From Microbacter margulisiae (GTDB lineage Bacteria > Bacteroidota > Bacteroidia > Bacteroidales > Paludibacteraceae): 64,000 nt of DNA. Shown here one piece after another: positions 26,614-36,526 of this stretch; position 1 is the stretch's first letter; every line of letters starts with the position of its first letter. The notes beneath the pieces were generated by a model. It saw only the letters and a list, made by a program, of their open reading frames with translations, was not told where the DNA came from and searched no databases. The stretch is from positions 1,054,001 to 1,118,000 of the forward strand of contig NZ_JACHYB010000002.1 of NCBI RefSeq assembly GCF_014192515.1, in the 5' to 3' direction. The translations under genes were made by a program, and so were the position numbers.

Positions 26614-28308
26614 ATGAGCAATGAGAAAATTTCAGGAGGAGAAGCGTTAATGCAAGCCTTCCTGGCCGAAGGCGTTGAAACAATTTTCGGATATCCTGGC
26701 GGAGCAATTATGCCAGCTTACGATGCATTATATGATTTCAGAGACAAACTGCGCCATGTGTTGGTTCGACATGAACAAGGAGCAGCCCATGCCGCCGAAG
26801 GATATGCCCGTGTAACAGGAAAAACAGGAGTTGTGTTGGTAACCTCAGGGCCAGCAGCCACAAACGTGATCACAGGTGTCACAGACGCAATGATCGACAG
26901 CACTCCTATGGTTGTTGTCACCGGACAAGTCGTTTCATCCTTACTTGCAACTGATGCCTTTCAGGAAACCGACGTGGTTGGCATTACTCAACCTATCACA
27001 AAATGGAGCTACCAAATTCGTAGCGCTTCAGAAATAGCATGGGCAGTTGCTCGCGCTTTCTATATCGCACGGGAAGGCAGACCTGGCCCTGTAGTGCTCG
27101 ATCTGACCAAGAATGCACAAACAGAACTTATTGATTTTCAATATGAAAAATGCACTTTCATTCGTAGTTATATTCCTTTCCCGAAACCGGACAAGAAATA
27201 TATTGAAGAAGCTGCTAAAATCATCAACCAATCTGTTCGCCCTTATGCCATTATTGGACAGGGAGTTATTCTTGGAAATGCAGAAAAAGAAGTACTTGCT
27301 TTCTTAGAGAAGGCACAAATTCCCGTAGCCAGCACATTGCTCGGGTTGTCAGCAATACCTTCCCAACATCCGCTTTTCAAAGGAATGCCTGGCATGCATG
27401 GGAAATATAGCTGTAATGTCAAAATGAACGAGTGTGATGTGCTCATCGGCATTGGTATGCGATTTGACGATAGAATTACCAGCACGTTAGATAGTTTCGC
27501 CAAACAGGCAACCGTACTGCATTTTGATGTTGATCCTGCAGAAATGCACAAAAACGTGAAAGCACATGTCCCTGTTTTGGGAAATGTAAAAGAAACAATT
27601 CCATTAGTAACCGAATTGCTGAATAAAGGGAATCATGACGAATGGATCAAAAGCTTTGATTCATATGATACTATTGAATATGAAGAAGTTATTAAAGAAG
27701 AATTGAATCCTACAAGCAATGACATCAAAATGGGAGAAGTCATCAACAAAATATCCGGGAAAACCCATCATGACGCCATTTTTGTGACAGATGTAGGACA
27801 AAATCAAATGATGGGAGCCCGTTATTCCCAATTTACCAAAAGCAGAAGCTTTGTTACTTCAGGAGGATTGGGAACCATGGGATTCGGACTTCCTGCCGCT
27901 GTAGGAGCAAAAATAGGATCTCCGGAGCGTATCGTTTGCCTTTTCTCCGGTGACGGAGGCTTCCAGATGTCTATCCAGGAGTTAGGAACGATTATGCAGG
28001 AGCATATTGGAGTAAAAATGGTGGTGCTCAATAATAACTTCCTGGGAATGGTACGGCAATGGCAGGAAATGTTTTTCGATGAACGATATTCTTTTACCAC
28101 AATGCATAATCCTGATTTTGTTGCAATAGCAGCCGCTTATGGGATTAAAGGGAAACATATCAAAAACCATGACGAACTGGACAGTGCCATTGAGGAGATG
28201 TTTAAAGATGACGAGCCTTATTTGCTCGAAGTCAAGATTGAACCTAAAGGAATGGTATTCCCGATGGTTCCGTCAGGAGCCCCAATCAGCGATGTCCGCC
28301 TTAAATAA
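26614..28308 (+). CDS. ilvB: Acetolactate synthase large subunit
   Basis: ThDP/FAD-dependent enzyme of 564 residues making acetolactate and acetohydroxybutyrate. The catalytic Glu sits in VRHEQGAAHAAEGYAR; the ThDP-magnesium motif is GDGGFQMS...LNNNFLGM, and the FAD/quinone-fold middle domain has GMPGMHG. Length is normal. Encoded 88 bp after ilvD and followed by the small subunit. Confidence 0.97.
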   Translation: MSNEKISGGEALMQAFLAEGVETIFGYPGGAIMPAYDALYDFRDKLRHVLVRHEQGAAHAAEGYARVTGKTGVVLVTSGPAATNVITGVTDAMIDSTPMVVVTGQVVSSLLATDAFQETDVVGITQPITKWSYQIRSASEIAWAVARAFYIAREGRPGPVVLDLTKNAQTELIDFQYEKCTFIRSYIPFPKPDKKYIEEAAKIINQSVRPYAIIGQGVILGNAEKEVLAFLEKAQIPVASTLLGLSAIPSQHPLFKGMPGMHGKYSCNVKMNECDVLIGIGMRFDDRITSTLDSFAKQATVLHFDVDPAEMHKNVKAHVPVLGNVKETIPLVTELLNKGNHDEWIKSFDSYDTIEYEEVIKEELNPTSNDIKMGEVINKISGKTHHDAIFVTDVGQNQMMGARYSQFTKSRSFVTSGGLGTMGFGLPAAVGAKIGSPERIVCLFSGDGGFQMSIQELGTIMQEHIGVKMVVLNNNFLGMVRQWQEMFFDERYSFTTMHNPDFVAIAAAYGIKGKHIKNHDELDSAIEEMFKDDEPYLLEVKIEPKGMVFPMVPSGAPISDVRLK

Positions 28309-28374
28309 ATGGACTCATTGACTATTTTCTTTCATTAATAACTTATCAACAAACTCTTTACTTAAAAGAGATTC

Positions 28375-28380
28375 AGGAGG
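28375..28380 (+). promoter_or_regulatory. Strong Shine-Dalgarno site that sets the ilvN start
   Basis: AGGAGG, unusual in this phylum. It lies 8 nt before the ATG at 28389 but only 2 nt before the in-frame ATG at 28383, so it favours 28389. Confidence 0.7.
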
Positions 28381-28388
28381 AAATGATT

Positions 28389-28928
28389 ATGGAACAAACA
28401 CTTTATACCGTCATTGTATTTTCAGAGAACAGACCCGGGTTGCTAAACCAGGTATCCATTATTTTTGCACGCCGCCGTTTAAACATAGAGAGTCTTACCG
28501 TCTCGGCATCATCCATTCATGGGATTCATAAATTTACCATCACGGCGACCACAGATAAAGATACGATTTCAAAAGTCGTTAAAGAACTAGAGAAACGCAT
28601 TGATGTTCTGAAAGCCTATTACTATGTTGACAGTGAGATTATATACCAGGAAATAGCCCTTTACAAGGTGGATACGGAAGCTGTTTTGAATAGCGATGCC
28701 ATTGAAGAGTTGGTGCGAAAATACAATGCCCGCTTTTTAGAAATCACCCGTTCATTTTCGGTTATTGAAATGGCAGGACACACCGATGAGATTGAAGAAT
28801 TGTATAATGCATTGAATGAATTCGGCGTCATGCAATTTGTGCGTTCAGGAAGAATAGCGATCACAAAGTCTACCAAAGAATTATTAAGCGACTTCTTGGC
28901 AGAACGTAAGCTGGACGATCCTAATTAA
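28389..28928 (+). CDS. ilvN: Acetolactate synthase small (regulatory) subunit
   Basis: Regulatory subunit of 179 residues. The N-terminal ACT domain (about 4-78: YTVIVFSENRPGLLNQVSIIFARR, RRLNIESLTVS) binds valine for feedback inhibition; the second half (about 80-165) is the ALS_ss C-terminal domain. Start chosen at 28389 because of the well-placed AGGAGG. Last gene of the operon: ilvC, leuA and related genes that follow in many Bacteroidetes are absent, and a terminator follows. Confidence 0.94.
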   Translation: MEQTLYTVIVFSENRPGLLNQVSIIFARRRLNIESLTVSASSIHGIHKFTITATTDKDTISKVVKELEKRIDVLKAYYYVDSEIIYQEIALYKVDTEAVLNSDAIEELVRKYNARFLEITRSFSVIEMAGHTDEIEELYNALNEFGVMQFVRSGRIAITKSTKELLSDFLAERKLDDPN

Positions 28929-28950
28929 AGCTTACCAGCTGAAAAACCTT

Positions 28951-28995
28951 AGCCTCAAGCCAGTTGCATTTACGGCAACGCTTGAGGCTTTTTTA
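28951..28995 (+). terminator. Intrinsic terminator of the ilv operon
   Basis: Stem agcctcaagc / gcttgaggct (28951-28960 with 28980-28989), with an inner gttgc/gcaac pairing, followed by T6. Confidence 0.92.
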
Positions 28996-29049
28996 TAATC
29001 AAATAAATATCACTACATTAAAGCAATAGGTAGAATGAATAAATTGTCG

Positions 29050-29057
29050 TATCTTTG
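29050..29057 (+). promoter_or_regulatory. -7 promoter box of pnp
   Basis: TATCTTTG, 41 nt ahead of the pnp ATG; a clear -33 element is not visible. No rpsO is encoded upstream. Confidence 0.6.
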
Positions 29058-29098
29058 CATCAACTTAAGGAATATAAACAATTAACACTATTTCAAAG

Positions 29099-31243
29099 AT
29101 GAATGTAGTAACAAAAACCGTCACACTGAGTGACGGACGCACCATTTCCATTGAAACAGGCAAATTGGCAAAACAAGCCAATGGAGCTGTGGTGGTTAAA
29201 ATGGGCAACACCATGTTGTTGGCAACGGTCTGTGCAGCCAAAGATGCTGTTCCAGGCACTGATTTTATGCCACTTTCTGTTGATTACAAAGAAAAATATG
29301 CTTCTTCAGGAAGATTTCCCGGAGGCTTCACACGTCGGGAAGGTCGTCCTTCTGATTATGAAATTTTAGTTTCACGTTTGGTCGATCGTGCCTTACGTCC
29401 TCTCTTCCCTGATGATTTTCATGCTGAGACTTTTGTTAACGTCATGCTCATTTCTGCAGACGGAATAGATATGCCTGATGCTTTAGCCGGGTTGGCAGCT
29501 TCTGCTGCCATTGCAGTATCGGACATTCCTTTCAACGGGCCTATTTCAGAAGTTCGGGTTGCACGTATTGATGGCGAATTTGTTATCAATCCGACGTTTG
29601 AACAACTCCAGAATGCCGACATCGATATCATGGTTGCAGCAACAATTGACAACATCATGATGGTAGAAGGAGAAATGGATGAGGTAGGAGAAGAAGATCT
29701 GCTAGCCGCAATGAAAGCTGCCCACGAAGCCATTATCCCACAGTGTAAGTTACAATTGGAACTCATGGAGGCTGTTGGAAAAAGCACAAAACGCACCTAT
29801 TGCCATGAAGAAAACGATGAAGAGCTCCGCAAAGATATTCAGGATAAAACATATGCCGAGACATACGCTTTGGCAAAATCAAAAAATACGGACAAGCATG
29901 CACGTGAAGATGCATTCAACGCAGTTAAAGAGGCTTATATAGCAACTCTTGAGCCGGAAGCAGCTACAGCAAAGGCAGGACTTATCAACCGGTATTATCA
30001 TGATGTGGAAAAAGAAGCCATGCGTCGCGCTATCCTGGACGAAGGCATACGTCTCGATGGAAGATCCACTACCGAAATCCGCCCTATCTGGTCGGAAGTA
30101 GATTATCTGCCTGGTGCACATGGTTCAGCTATTTTTACCCGTGGAGAAACACAATCACTAACCACTGTCACTCTTGGAACCAAACTAGATGAAAAAATTG
30201 TAGACGATGCATTAATCCAAGGAAAAGACCGTTTTTTGTTGCATTACAATTTCCCTCCGTTCTCAACCGGAGAAGCCAAGGCTTCCAGAGGAACAGGACG
30301 TCGTGAAATTGGGCATGGAAATTTAGCTCTTCGCGCTTTAAAACGTATGATACCGGAAGACTATCCTTATGTTGTCCGCGTAGTTTCCGACATTCTCGAA
30401 TCCAACGGATCATCTTCTATGGCAACAGTCTGTGCCGGCACATTGGCTTTGATGGATGCGGGCGTTGCTATCAAGAAACCTGTTTCAGGAATTGCCATGG
30501 GACTGATCTCTGAAAACAAAGGCAAAAATTTTGCTGTTTTATCAGACATTTTGGGGGATGAAGACCACTTAGGAGACATGGACTTCAAGGTTACCGGAAC
30601 CCGCGATGGGATCACCGCTACTCAAATGGATATCAAAGTAGACGGATTATCATACGAAATCCTTGAAAAAGCGCTTAACCAGGCTCGTGCAGGCAGATTA
30701 TATATTTTGGACAAAATTGCCGAAACTATTCAGGAGCCACGTGAAGACTTGAAACCTCATGCACCACGCATTGTCGTTATGGCTATTCCGAAAGACATGA
30801 TCGGGGCTGTCATTGGCCCTGGTGGAAAAATCATCCAGGGAATTCAAGCTGAAACAGGAGCCACCATTGCTATTGAAGAAATTGGAAATATTGGCCGCGT
30901 AGAAATTGCAGCGACAAACAAAACTTCTTTAGATGCTGCCGTTGACCGGGTTAAAGGCATCACAGCTGTACCTGAGGTTGGAGAAACATATCATGCCAAG
31001 ATTAAATCCATCATGCCTTACGGCGCTTTCGTCGAATTTCTGCCAGGCAAAGAAGGTCTTCTACACATCTCCGAAATTGCTTGGAAACGCCTTACGACGG
31101 TTGAGGAAGCAGGCTTAAAAGAAGGAGATTCAATTGAAGTGAAACTGGTAGAGATTGATCAAAAAAGTGGAAAATTCAAATTGTCACATAAAATTCTCAC
31201 ACCACGTCCACCCAAAGAAGAAGGAACTCATCAGCAGCAATAA
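29099..31243 (+). CDS. pnp: Polynucleotide phosphorylase
   Basis: 3'-to-5' phosphorolytic exoribonuclease of 714 residues, core of RNA turnover. Two RNase PH domains (about 10-215 and 315-540; active-site block [15 protein letters not shown]), a helical linker, then a KH domain with [12 protein letters not shown] and an S1 domain (about 625-695; [20 protein letters not shown]). The domains are complete. It does not follow rpsO as in enterobacteria; it is an independent unit with its own promoter and terminator. Confidence 0.98.
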   Translation: MNVVTKTVTLSDGRTISIETGKLAKQANGAVVVKMGNTMLLATVCAAKDAVPGTDFMPLSVDYKEKYASSGRFPGGFTRREGRPSDYEILVSRLVDRALRPLFPDDFHAETFVNVMLISADGIDMPDALAGLAASAAIAVSDIPFNGPISEVRVARIDGEFVINPTFEQLQNADIDIMVAATIDNIMMVEGEMDEVGEEDLLAAMKAAHEAIIPQCKLQLELMEAVGKSTKRTYCHEENDEELRKDIQDKTYAETYALAKSKNTDKHAREDAFNAVKEAYIATLEPEAATAKAGLINRYYHDVEKEAMRRAILDEGIRLDGRSTTEIRPIWSEVDYLPGAHGSAIFTRGETQSLTTVTLGTKLDEKIVDDALIQGKDRFLLHYNFPPFSTGEAKASRGTGRREIGHGNLALRALKRMIPEDYPYVVRVVSDILESNGSSSMATVCAGTLALMDAGVAIKKPVSGIAMGLISENKGKNFAVLSDILGDEDHLGDMDFKVTGTRDGITATQMDIKVDGLSYEILEKALNQARAGRLYILDKIAETIQEPREDLKPHAPRIVVMAIPKDMIGAVIGPGGKIIQGIQAETGATIAIEEIGNIGRVEIAATNKTSLDAAVDRVKGITAVPEVGETYHAKIKSIMPYGAFVEFLPGKEGLLHISEIAWKRLTTVEEAGLKEGDSIEVKLVEIDQKSGKFKLSHKILTPRPPKEEGTHQQQ

Positions 31244-31264
31244 AAGATCGTATTTTACCATCCT

Positions 31265-31309
31265 AAAGCGGCAATCCTTATTGAAAAACGACGGATCGCC
31301 GCTTTTCTT
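31265..31309 (+). terminator. Intrinsic terminator of pnp
   Basis: Stem aaagcggcaatcc / ggatcgccgcttt (31265-31277 with 31293-31305, one mismatch) followed by a T-rich tail. The remainder of the gap to 31581 shows only a promoter box. Confidence 0.85.
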
Positions 31310-31515
31310 ATATTCAATTCCATCGTTTGAATAGATGAATAAATCTTTTTGAACATGAAAAATTTGGGAAAGCCGTTCTTGGATGTGGAAAGAACTCACC
31401 AAAAACAAAAGTTTTTCTCGGATTTCAAATAACCATCTCAACACTCCCAAAATTCACATAAGTTCATAACAAAATTTTAGATTAAACTTTCATGCAGATA
31501 ATCAACGTTTTCAAC

Positions 31516-31523
31516 TATCTTTG
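31516..31523 (+). promoter_or_regulatory. -7 promoter box of tadA
   Basis: TATCTTTG, 58 nt ahead of the tadA ATG. Confidence 0.55.
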
Positions 31524-31581
31524 CCAATAGAAAACCGATTGGTATCTGACAAAGAAAACGAATCATTCTGTATCCAAAATT

Positions 31582-32019
31582 ATGCTGGACGATATTTATT
31601 TCATGAAACAAGCGCTTCTCGAAGCCCGCAAAGCGGTACAACAAGGAGAAGTACCTATTGGTGCAGTTGTTGTTTGGCAAAACCAAATTATCGCCCGCGC
31701 TCACAATCAGACAGAAATATTGAACGACGTGACAGCTCATGCCGAAATGTTGGCCATCACAGCCGCATCGTCAACATTAGGGGGAAAGTATCTTACAGAA
31801 TGCACAATCTATGTCACTGTTGAACCCTGTTTAATGTGTGCAGGAGCATTAGCATGGGCGCAAATCGGTAAAATCGTTTATGCTACCAAAGACGAAAAAC
31901 GAGGATTTCAACTTTTTACATCCAACGCCCTACATCCAAAGACACAACTTATAAAGGGGCCCTTAGAAGAAGAATGTGCTACACTTATGAAAGAATTCTT
32001 CAAGGCAAAACGGAGATAA
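31582..32019 (+). CDS. tadA: tRNA-specific adenosine deaminase
   Basis: Zinc deaminase of 145 residues that converts the wobble adenosine of tRNA-Arg(ACG) to inosine. Zinc and catalytic residues are in TAHAEMLAI (His, Glu) and EPCLMCAGALAWAQI (two Cys), and the C-terminal FFKAKRR is typical of TadA. It is distinct from the dCMP deaminase at 40061, which has HAEANAI and PCIECAKL. The hybrid two-component gene begins only 16 bp downstream, so read-through is likely. Confidence 0.95.
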   Translation: MLDDIYFMKQALLEARKAVQQGEVPIGAVVVWQNQIIARAHNQTEILNDVTAHAEMLAITAASSTLGGKYLTECTIYVTVEPCLMCAGALAWAQIGKIVYATKDEKRGFQLFTSNALHPKTQLIKGPLEEECATLMKEFFKAKRR

Positions 32020-32035
32020 CATGAAATAAGGATCA

Positions 32036-35000
32036 ATGAAAAGAATCTCTTTTTTATGGTTCACATTGTTTTGCTTTGGAATTTTACAGGCAAATAATTC
32101 ATATGATTTCAAACGGTTAGATATTGCCAACGGACTTTCAACAAATCAAACCCGATCAATTTTCAAAGATTCACATGGATTTATGTGGTTTGGGACGGCG
32201 TTTGGTCTGAATCGGTATGATGGTTCGGAGTTCACTCTTTTTCAGCATAGACGTAATGACGCCACCTCTATTCCATCCAACAATGTAGGAGCCATCCAGG
32301 AAGCTTATGACGGGAAACTATGGATCACAACCGGGCCATCTCAAACAATCTATAACCCAACAACAGAAACATTTTCACAGACAATTCAACTCGCAATACA
32401 CAAACTGGGGATTAACGCAATGGCAACCCACGTTTTTATCGATGCTTCGAAGAATTACTGGATTTCAACTTCTCAACAAACCGTTATAGTTTATGATGTC
32501 CATCAGAAAAAGATTATTCCAATTCTTTCGACCACCCATTATGGTTCTTTGGCAGACTTAAAGCAGGTTGGAAATAGATATTGGCTAATATTTAATTCAG
32601 GGATTTTAGCTCAATATGATTATCCTACAAAAAAAATCATTTCTCAGACAGATTTTCTTAAACAACAGTTTGCCCCTGTAACACATCCCTTTCAAATCTT
32701 TGTAGATAACGACGACGACGTCTGGATTTATTCGCAGGGAAGTGATATGAAAGGAATGTACCTGTTTCATCCTAAAACAAATCAATGGGAACAAATCACG
32801 TCAAATAGCAAACATTTCCCGTTATCGTCAGATTTGGTGACAGATATTATCCAAGATAATCAAGGCCTTTTATGGATTGGCACTGACCATGGTGGAATTA
32901 CTTTAATTGACAAAAAAACAGGAAAAACAACTTACTTAGAAAATAATTCCGATGACGACCGTACCATCAGCCATAACAGTATTACAGCATTGTACAAAGA
33001 CAACGATGGTATTATTTGGGTTACAACTTATAAAAATGGCATTTGTTATTATCATAAAAGTGTATACAAGTTTGCCTTAATACACCACGAAGCTTCCAAT
33101 CCCAATAGTTTACCAACAAACGATATAAATTGTTTTTACGAAGATCCACAAAAGACACTTTGGCTTGGTACAGATGAAGAAGGATTATTTGCTTATTATC
33201 CAGCCTTAAAGAAATATGTGCATTATGCTCACCATGACGGACACAATTCCATAAGCAGCAATGTAGTTTTGTGCATTAACCCCGACACAAAAGGAAATTT
33301 ATGGATCGGATCGTTCCACGGTGGGCTTGACCGGTTTGACGGGAAACATTTTACTCATTTTCCACTATATTCCAAAGGGAAAACTCCTCCGACAAATAGT
33401 GTTTATTGTCTCTTGAATGATTCTTACGGAAACTTATGGGTAGGATTTTTCGGAGAAGGAATTTTTTTGCTAAATGCAAAAACAGGTCATTATACTTCTT
33501 GTGCTCCATATATCAATCAAAGCGGCGACTTCCGTTATCCGACGGCAATTCTCGAGATGAAATCAGGAGAAATTTTATTTGGCAGTTCCAACGGCATTGT
33601 GTCTTATAATCCATCGAAAAAACGTTTTACAAACCATAATCTCCCAAATGAAAATAAATGGCCATTGAGTAATGAAACAATTAATGGTATGATTCAGGAT
33701 TCCCGCGGTTGGGTTTGGATCGGGACAAACGAAGGAATTACCCTTTATCAGCCAAAGAATCAAAGATTCACCTGGCTGACTGTCAAGGACGGTTTGCCTG
33801 ACAACATTGTACAAACAATATTGGAAGATAATCAGCACAATATGTGGGCTGCAACGATGAACGGATTAAGCGAAATCTACGTTTCGACAAGCAATGGACA
33901 AAATCATTTCCGTTTTTGTAATTATGACGAATCCGACGGATTGCAAAGTCGTGAATTCAATCGTTATGCCGCCTACAAAACCAGTAATGGGAACCTCCTT
34001 TTCGGAGGATTAAACGGATACAACCGTTTTTCTCCAAATGATATTATGCTCAACAAAATTTCTCCTCACATTCTTTTTACTTCATTGCGAGTTTTCAATC
34101 AGGTAATTTCTCCCGGGGAAAAATTTGAAGGGAAAATGATATTATCTAAACCTCTTTATGACACACACACCATTCATTTGAAACATACTGAAAATATGTT
34201 TTCCATTGAGTTCTCAGCATTTAACTTTCTTGTCCCTTCAAAAACAGAATATGAATATAAACTCGATAACTTTGACCGTCAATGGACGAAGATTATTGGA
34301 AAAACCGGAAAGGTAACCTATACCAATCTTAATCCCGGCACATATACATTACTTGTACGCGCTGCAAATAATGATCATTTATGGAGTAAACAGACGGCTA
34401 AGCTATTCATTGTTGTTGATCCTCCTTTCTGGTTCACAACATGGGCAAAAATAATATATGTTCTGTTATTCGCTCTGATTCTTTTTCTGATATATAAATA
34501 TCTTGTACGCAGAGCAAAAAAGAAATTTGAACGCGAGAAAGAAATTGCAGAAAGTAAACGTATTCATGAATTCGATGAGATGAAACTACGATTTTTCACG
34601 AACATCAGTCATGAATTCCGAACACCGCTATCTTTAATTATCAATCCATTGGAACAGCTTGTAAAAGAATCCCGTTTCAATGAAAAGGAAATGTCATTAT
34701 TCGAAATCATGCATCGCAATGCCAAACAGCTTTTGCAGTTAGTCAATGAATTGCTTGATTTTCGTAAACTGGAAACGTCAGGACATCAGATTTCATACTC
34801 ATATGGAGATTTTGTAAATTGTATATCAGATATATGCAGTTCGTTCGAATCACTATCTAAAGACAAAAATATCAGTTTCACCTTCGCCTCTTCCACTCCC
34901 GAAATGAAAACTCAATTCGATGAAGGGAAAGTGCGGAAGATCATAACAAACTTATTGTCTAATGCTTTCAAATTCACACCACAAGGAGGGAAAATAGAAG

Positions 35001-36160
35001 TTACTTTATCATTTACAAAAGATCTTCATGTAAATGATACCATTGCCATTATAGCAGTCGCTGATACAGGAATAGGGATTCCGGATAATGAGAAGGAAAA
35101 AATATTTGAAAGATTTTATCAGGCACATTCTTCTGATAATCAAAATATATCTGGGAGTGGGATCGGGCTTCATCTCTGTAAAGAATTTGCAACTATGCTT
35201 GGTGGCAGCATAGAGGTAAAAAGCGAAACCGGGAAAGGAAGCATTTTTACCCTGCAAATTCCATTACAGGTTCCAACAAATGATTCGCACGGTAGTGCAA
35301 CGGAGATAACTAAACTCGGGAAGACTCAGCTTCAGTTATTGCCATTGGCGGAGCAAAACATTCAAAACAAAAAAGAAATTACCATTTTATTAGTTGAAGA
35401 TAATGTCGATTTTCGAAAATTTCTCCGAATCAATCTTACCCCTTATTATACTATTCTAGAGGCGGCAAATGGGAAAGAAGCCTGGCCGATTATATTGTCA
35501 AAATTACCTTCGCTCATTATCAGCGATATTATGATGCCTGAAATGGACGGTATTACCTTATGTAAGAAAATCAAAGACGACGAGCGATCATGTTCCATAC
35601 CAGTCATTTTACTGACTGCCAAGAACACAGATCAGTCCAGGATACAAGGATTTGAAGGAGGAGCCGACGAATATATTTGCAAACCTTTCAATATGGATCT
35701 GTTATTCGTACGCATTCAGGGCTTACTTCACGAAAGACAGGAAAAAGCAGACAAGATGAACGTTCTCCTAAATATAGCTTTCAAGGAAAAACGCGATAAT
35801 TCTGCTGACAATCAAATCTTGTTCAAAGTCATATCCTGTATCGAAAAAAACATGGAACGTCCTGATTTTTCGGTAGAAGAACTAAGCCGTTATTTAGGAA
35901 TGACCCGTGCAACTTTATATAACAAACTGCTTGCTATAACAGGTAAAACTCCTGTAGAATTTATTCGTGTCATTCGACTAAAGCAGGCCGAGAATCTTTT
36001 GAAATCCAATCAATTCACCATATCAGAAGTGGCCTATAAAGTAGGATTTAATTACCCCAAATATTTCAGGCAATACTTTAAAGTTGAGTTTGGAGTATCT
36101 CCGAAAGAATATATTCAACAAAATCGAAAAGCGAATGAGCCGGTAAAAACTAAGGATTAG
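32036..36160 (+). CDS. Hybrid two-component system regulator (sensor-kinase-receiver-AraC)
   Basis: Single-chain signalling protein of 1374 residues. A signal peptide (MKRISFLWFTLFCFGILQA) leads into a periplasmic sensor of about 700 residues built of propeller repeats (DSHGFMWFGTAFGLNRYDG, DNQGLLWIGTDHGGI and further WIGT/WVGT units), then a Y_Y_Y domain (about 725-785) and one membrane helix (about 799-823). The cytoplasmic part has HisKA with phospho-His in NISHEFRTP (His859), HATPase with DTGIGIP and GSGIGLHL, a receiver with phospho-Asp in SDIMMPEMDG (about 1164), and an AraC DNA-binding domain at the end. HTCS proteins usually switch on glycan-use loci, but none lies beside this one. 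Its last 11 bp overlap the convergent folB gene. Confidence 0.97.
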   Translation: MKRISFLWFTLFCFGILQANNSYDFKRLDIANGLSTNQTRSIFKDSHGFMWFGTAFGLNRYDGSEFTLFQHRRNDATSIPSNNVGAIQEAYDGKLWITTGPSQTIYNPTTETFSQTIQLAIHKLGINAMATHVFIDASKNYWISTSQQTVIVYDVHQKKIIPILSTTHYGSLADLKQVGNRYWLIFNSGILAQYDYPTKKIISQTDFLKQQFAPVTHPFQIFVDNDDDVWIYSQGSDMKGMYLFHPKTNQWEQITSNSKHFPLSSDLVTDIIQDNQGLLWIGTDHGGITLIDKKTGKTTYLENNSDDDRTISHNSITALYKDNDGIIWVTTYKNGICYYHKSVYKFALIHHEASNPNSLPTNDINCFYEDPQKTLWLGTDEEGLFAYYPALKKYVHYAHHDGHNSISSNVVLCINPDTKGNLWIGSFHGGLDRFDGKHFTHFPLYSKGKTPPTNSVYCLLNDSYGNLWVGFFGEGIFLLNAKTGHYTSCAPYINQSGDFRYPTAILEMKSGEILFGSSNGIVSYNPSKKRFTNHNLPNENKWPLSNETINGMIQDSRGWVWIGTNEGITLYQPKNQRFTWLTVKDGLPDNIVQTILEDNQHNMWAATMNGLSEIYVSTSNGQNHFRFCNYDESDGLQSREFNRYAAYKTSNGNLLFGGLNGYNRFSPNDIMLNKISPHILFTSLRVFNQVISPGEKFEGKMILSKPLYDTHTIHLKHTENMFSIEFSAFNFLVPSKTEYEYKLDNFDRQWTKIIGKTGKVTYTNLNPGTYTLLVRAANNDHLWSKQTAKLFIVVDPPFWFTTWAKIIYVLLFALILFLIYKYLVRRAKKKFEREKEIAESKRIHEFDEMKLRFFTNISHEFRTPLSLIINPLEQLVKESRFNEKEMSLFEIMHRNAKQLLQLVNELLDFRKLETSGHQISYSYGDFVNCISDICSSFESLSKDKNISFTFASSTPEMKTQFDEGKVRKIITNLLSNAFKFTPQGGKIEVTLSFTKDLHVNDTIAIIAVADTGIGIPDNEKEKIFERFYQAHSSDNQNISGSGIGLHLCKEFATMLGGSIEVKSETGKGSIFTLQIPLQVPTNDSHGSATEITKLGKTQLQLLPLAEQNIQNKKEITILLVEDNVDFRKFLRINLTPYYTILEAANGKEAWPIILSKLPSLIISDIMMPEMDGITLCKKIKDDERSCSIPVILLTAKNTDQSRIQGFEGGADEYICKPFNMDLLFVRIQGLLHERQEKADKMNVLLNIAFKEKRDNSADNQILFKVISCIEKNMERPDFSVEELSRYLGMTRATLYNKLLAITGKTPVEFIRVIRLKQAENLLKSNQFTISEVAYKVGFNYPKYFRQYFKVEFGVSPKEYIQQNRKANEPVKTKD

Positions 36161-36518
36161 ATGCTCGATGCTTTTCTAAAACAACCGTGACTCTTTCAAC
36201 CTCCCCCCCAAGCGGAGGATGTAATTTTGACAAACGAATTTCAACATATTGAAGGGCAGGAAAAGATTGCATCAATTGAGTCAAAATACGTTCAGCTAAA
36301 TGTTCCAGTAGCATTGAAGGAATCATCATCTGTTTTTTTACGAGTTGATAAACAGCCTCATAATTAACCGTATCCGACAAGTGATCTGTTTGAACAGAAT
36401 TTCCAAACGGAAAATCAAGCTGTAAATCGATTACAAAATCATTTCCAATGCGTTGCTCTTCGGCATAAACGCCATGAAAAGCATAAAATCGCATGTTCTC
36501 AAGCAAAATTCGTCCCAT
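36150..36518 (-). CDS. folB: Dihydroneopterin aldolase
   Basis: Folate-pathway aldolase of 122 residues that cleaves dihydroneopterin to hydroxymethyl-dihydropterin and glycolaldehyde. Family blocks seen: ILLENMRFYAFHGVYAEEQRIG, with the Glu and Tyr of the active site, the DTVNYEAVY segment and a C-terminal VEIRLSKLHPPLGGEVERV. It runs convergent to the hybrid regulator and overlaps its 3' end by 11 bp. Encoded just downstream of the LptF/LptG-type permease on the same strand. Confidence 0.93.
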   Translation of the reverse strand: MGRILLENMRFYAFHGVYAEEQRIGNDFVIDLQLDFPFGNSVQTDHLSDTVNYEAVYQLVKKQMMIPSMLLEHLAERILTQLMQSFPALQYVEIRLSKLHPPLGGEVERVTVVLEKHRASNP

Positions 36519-36526
36519 AAATCATA

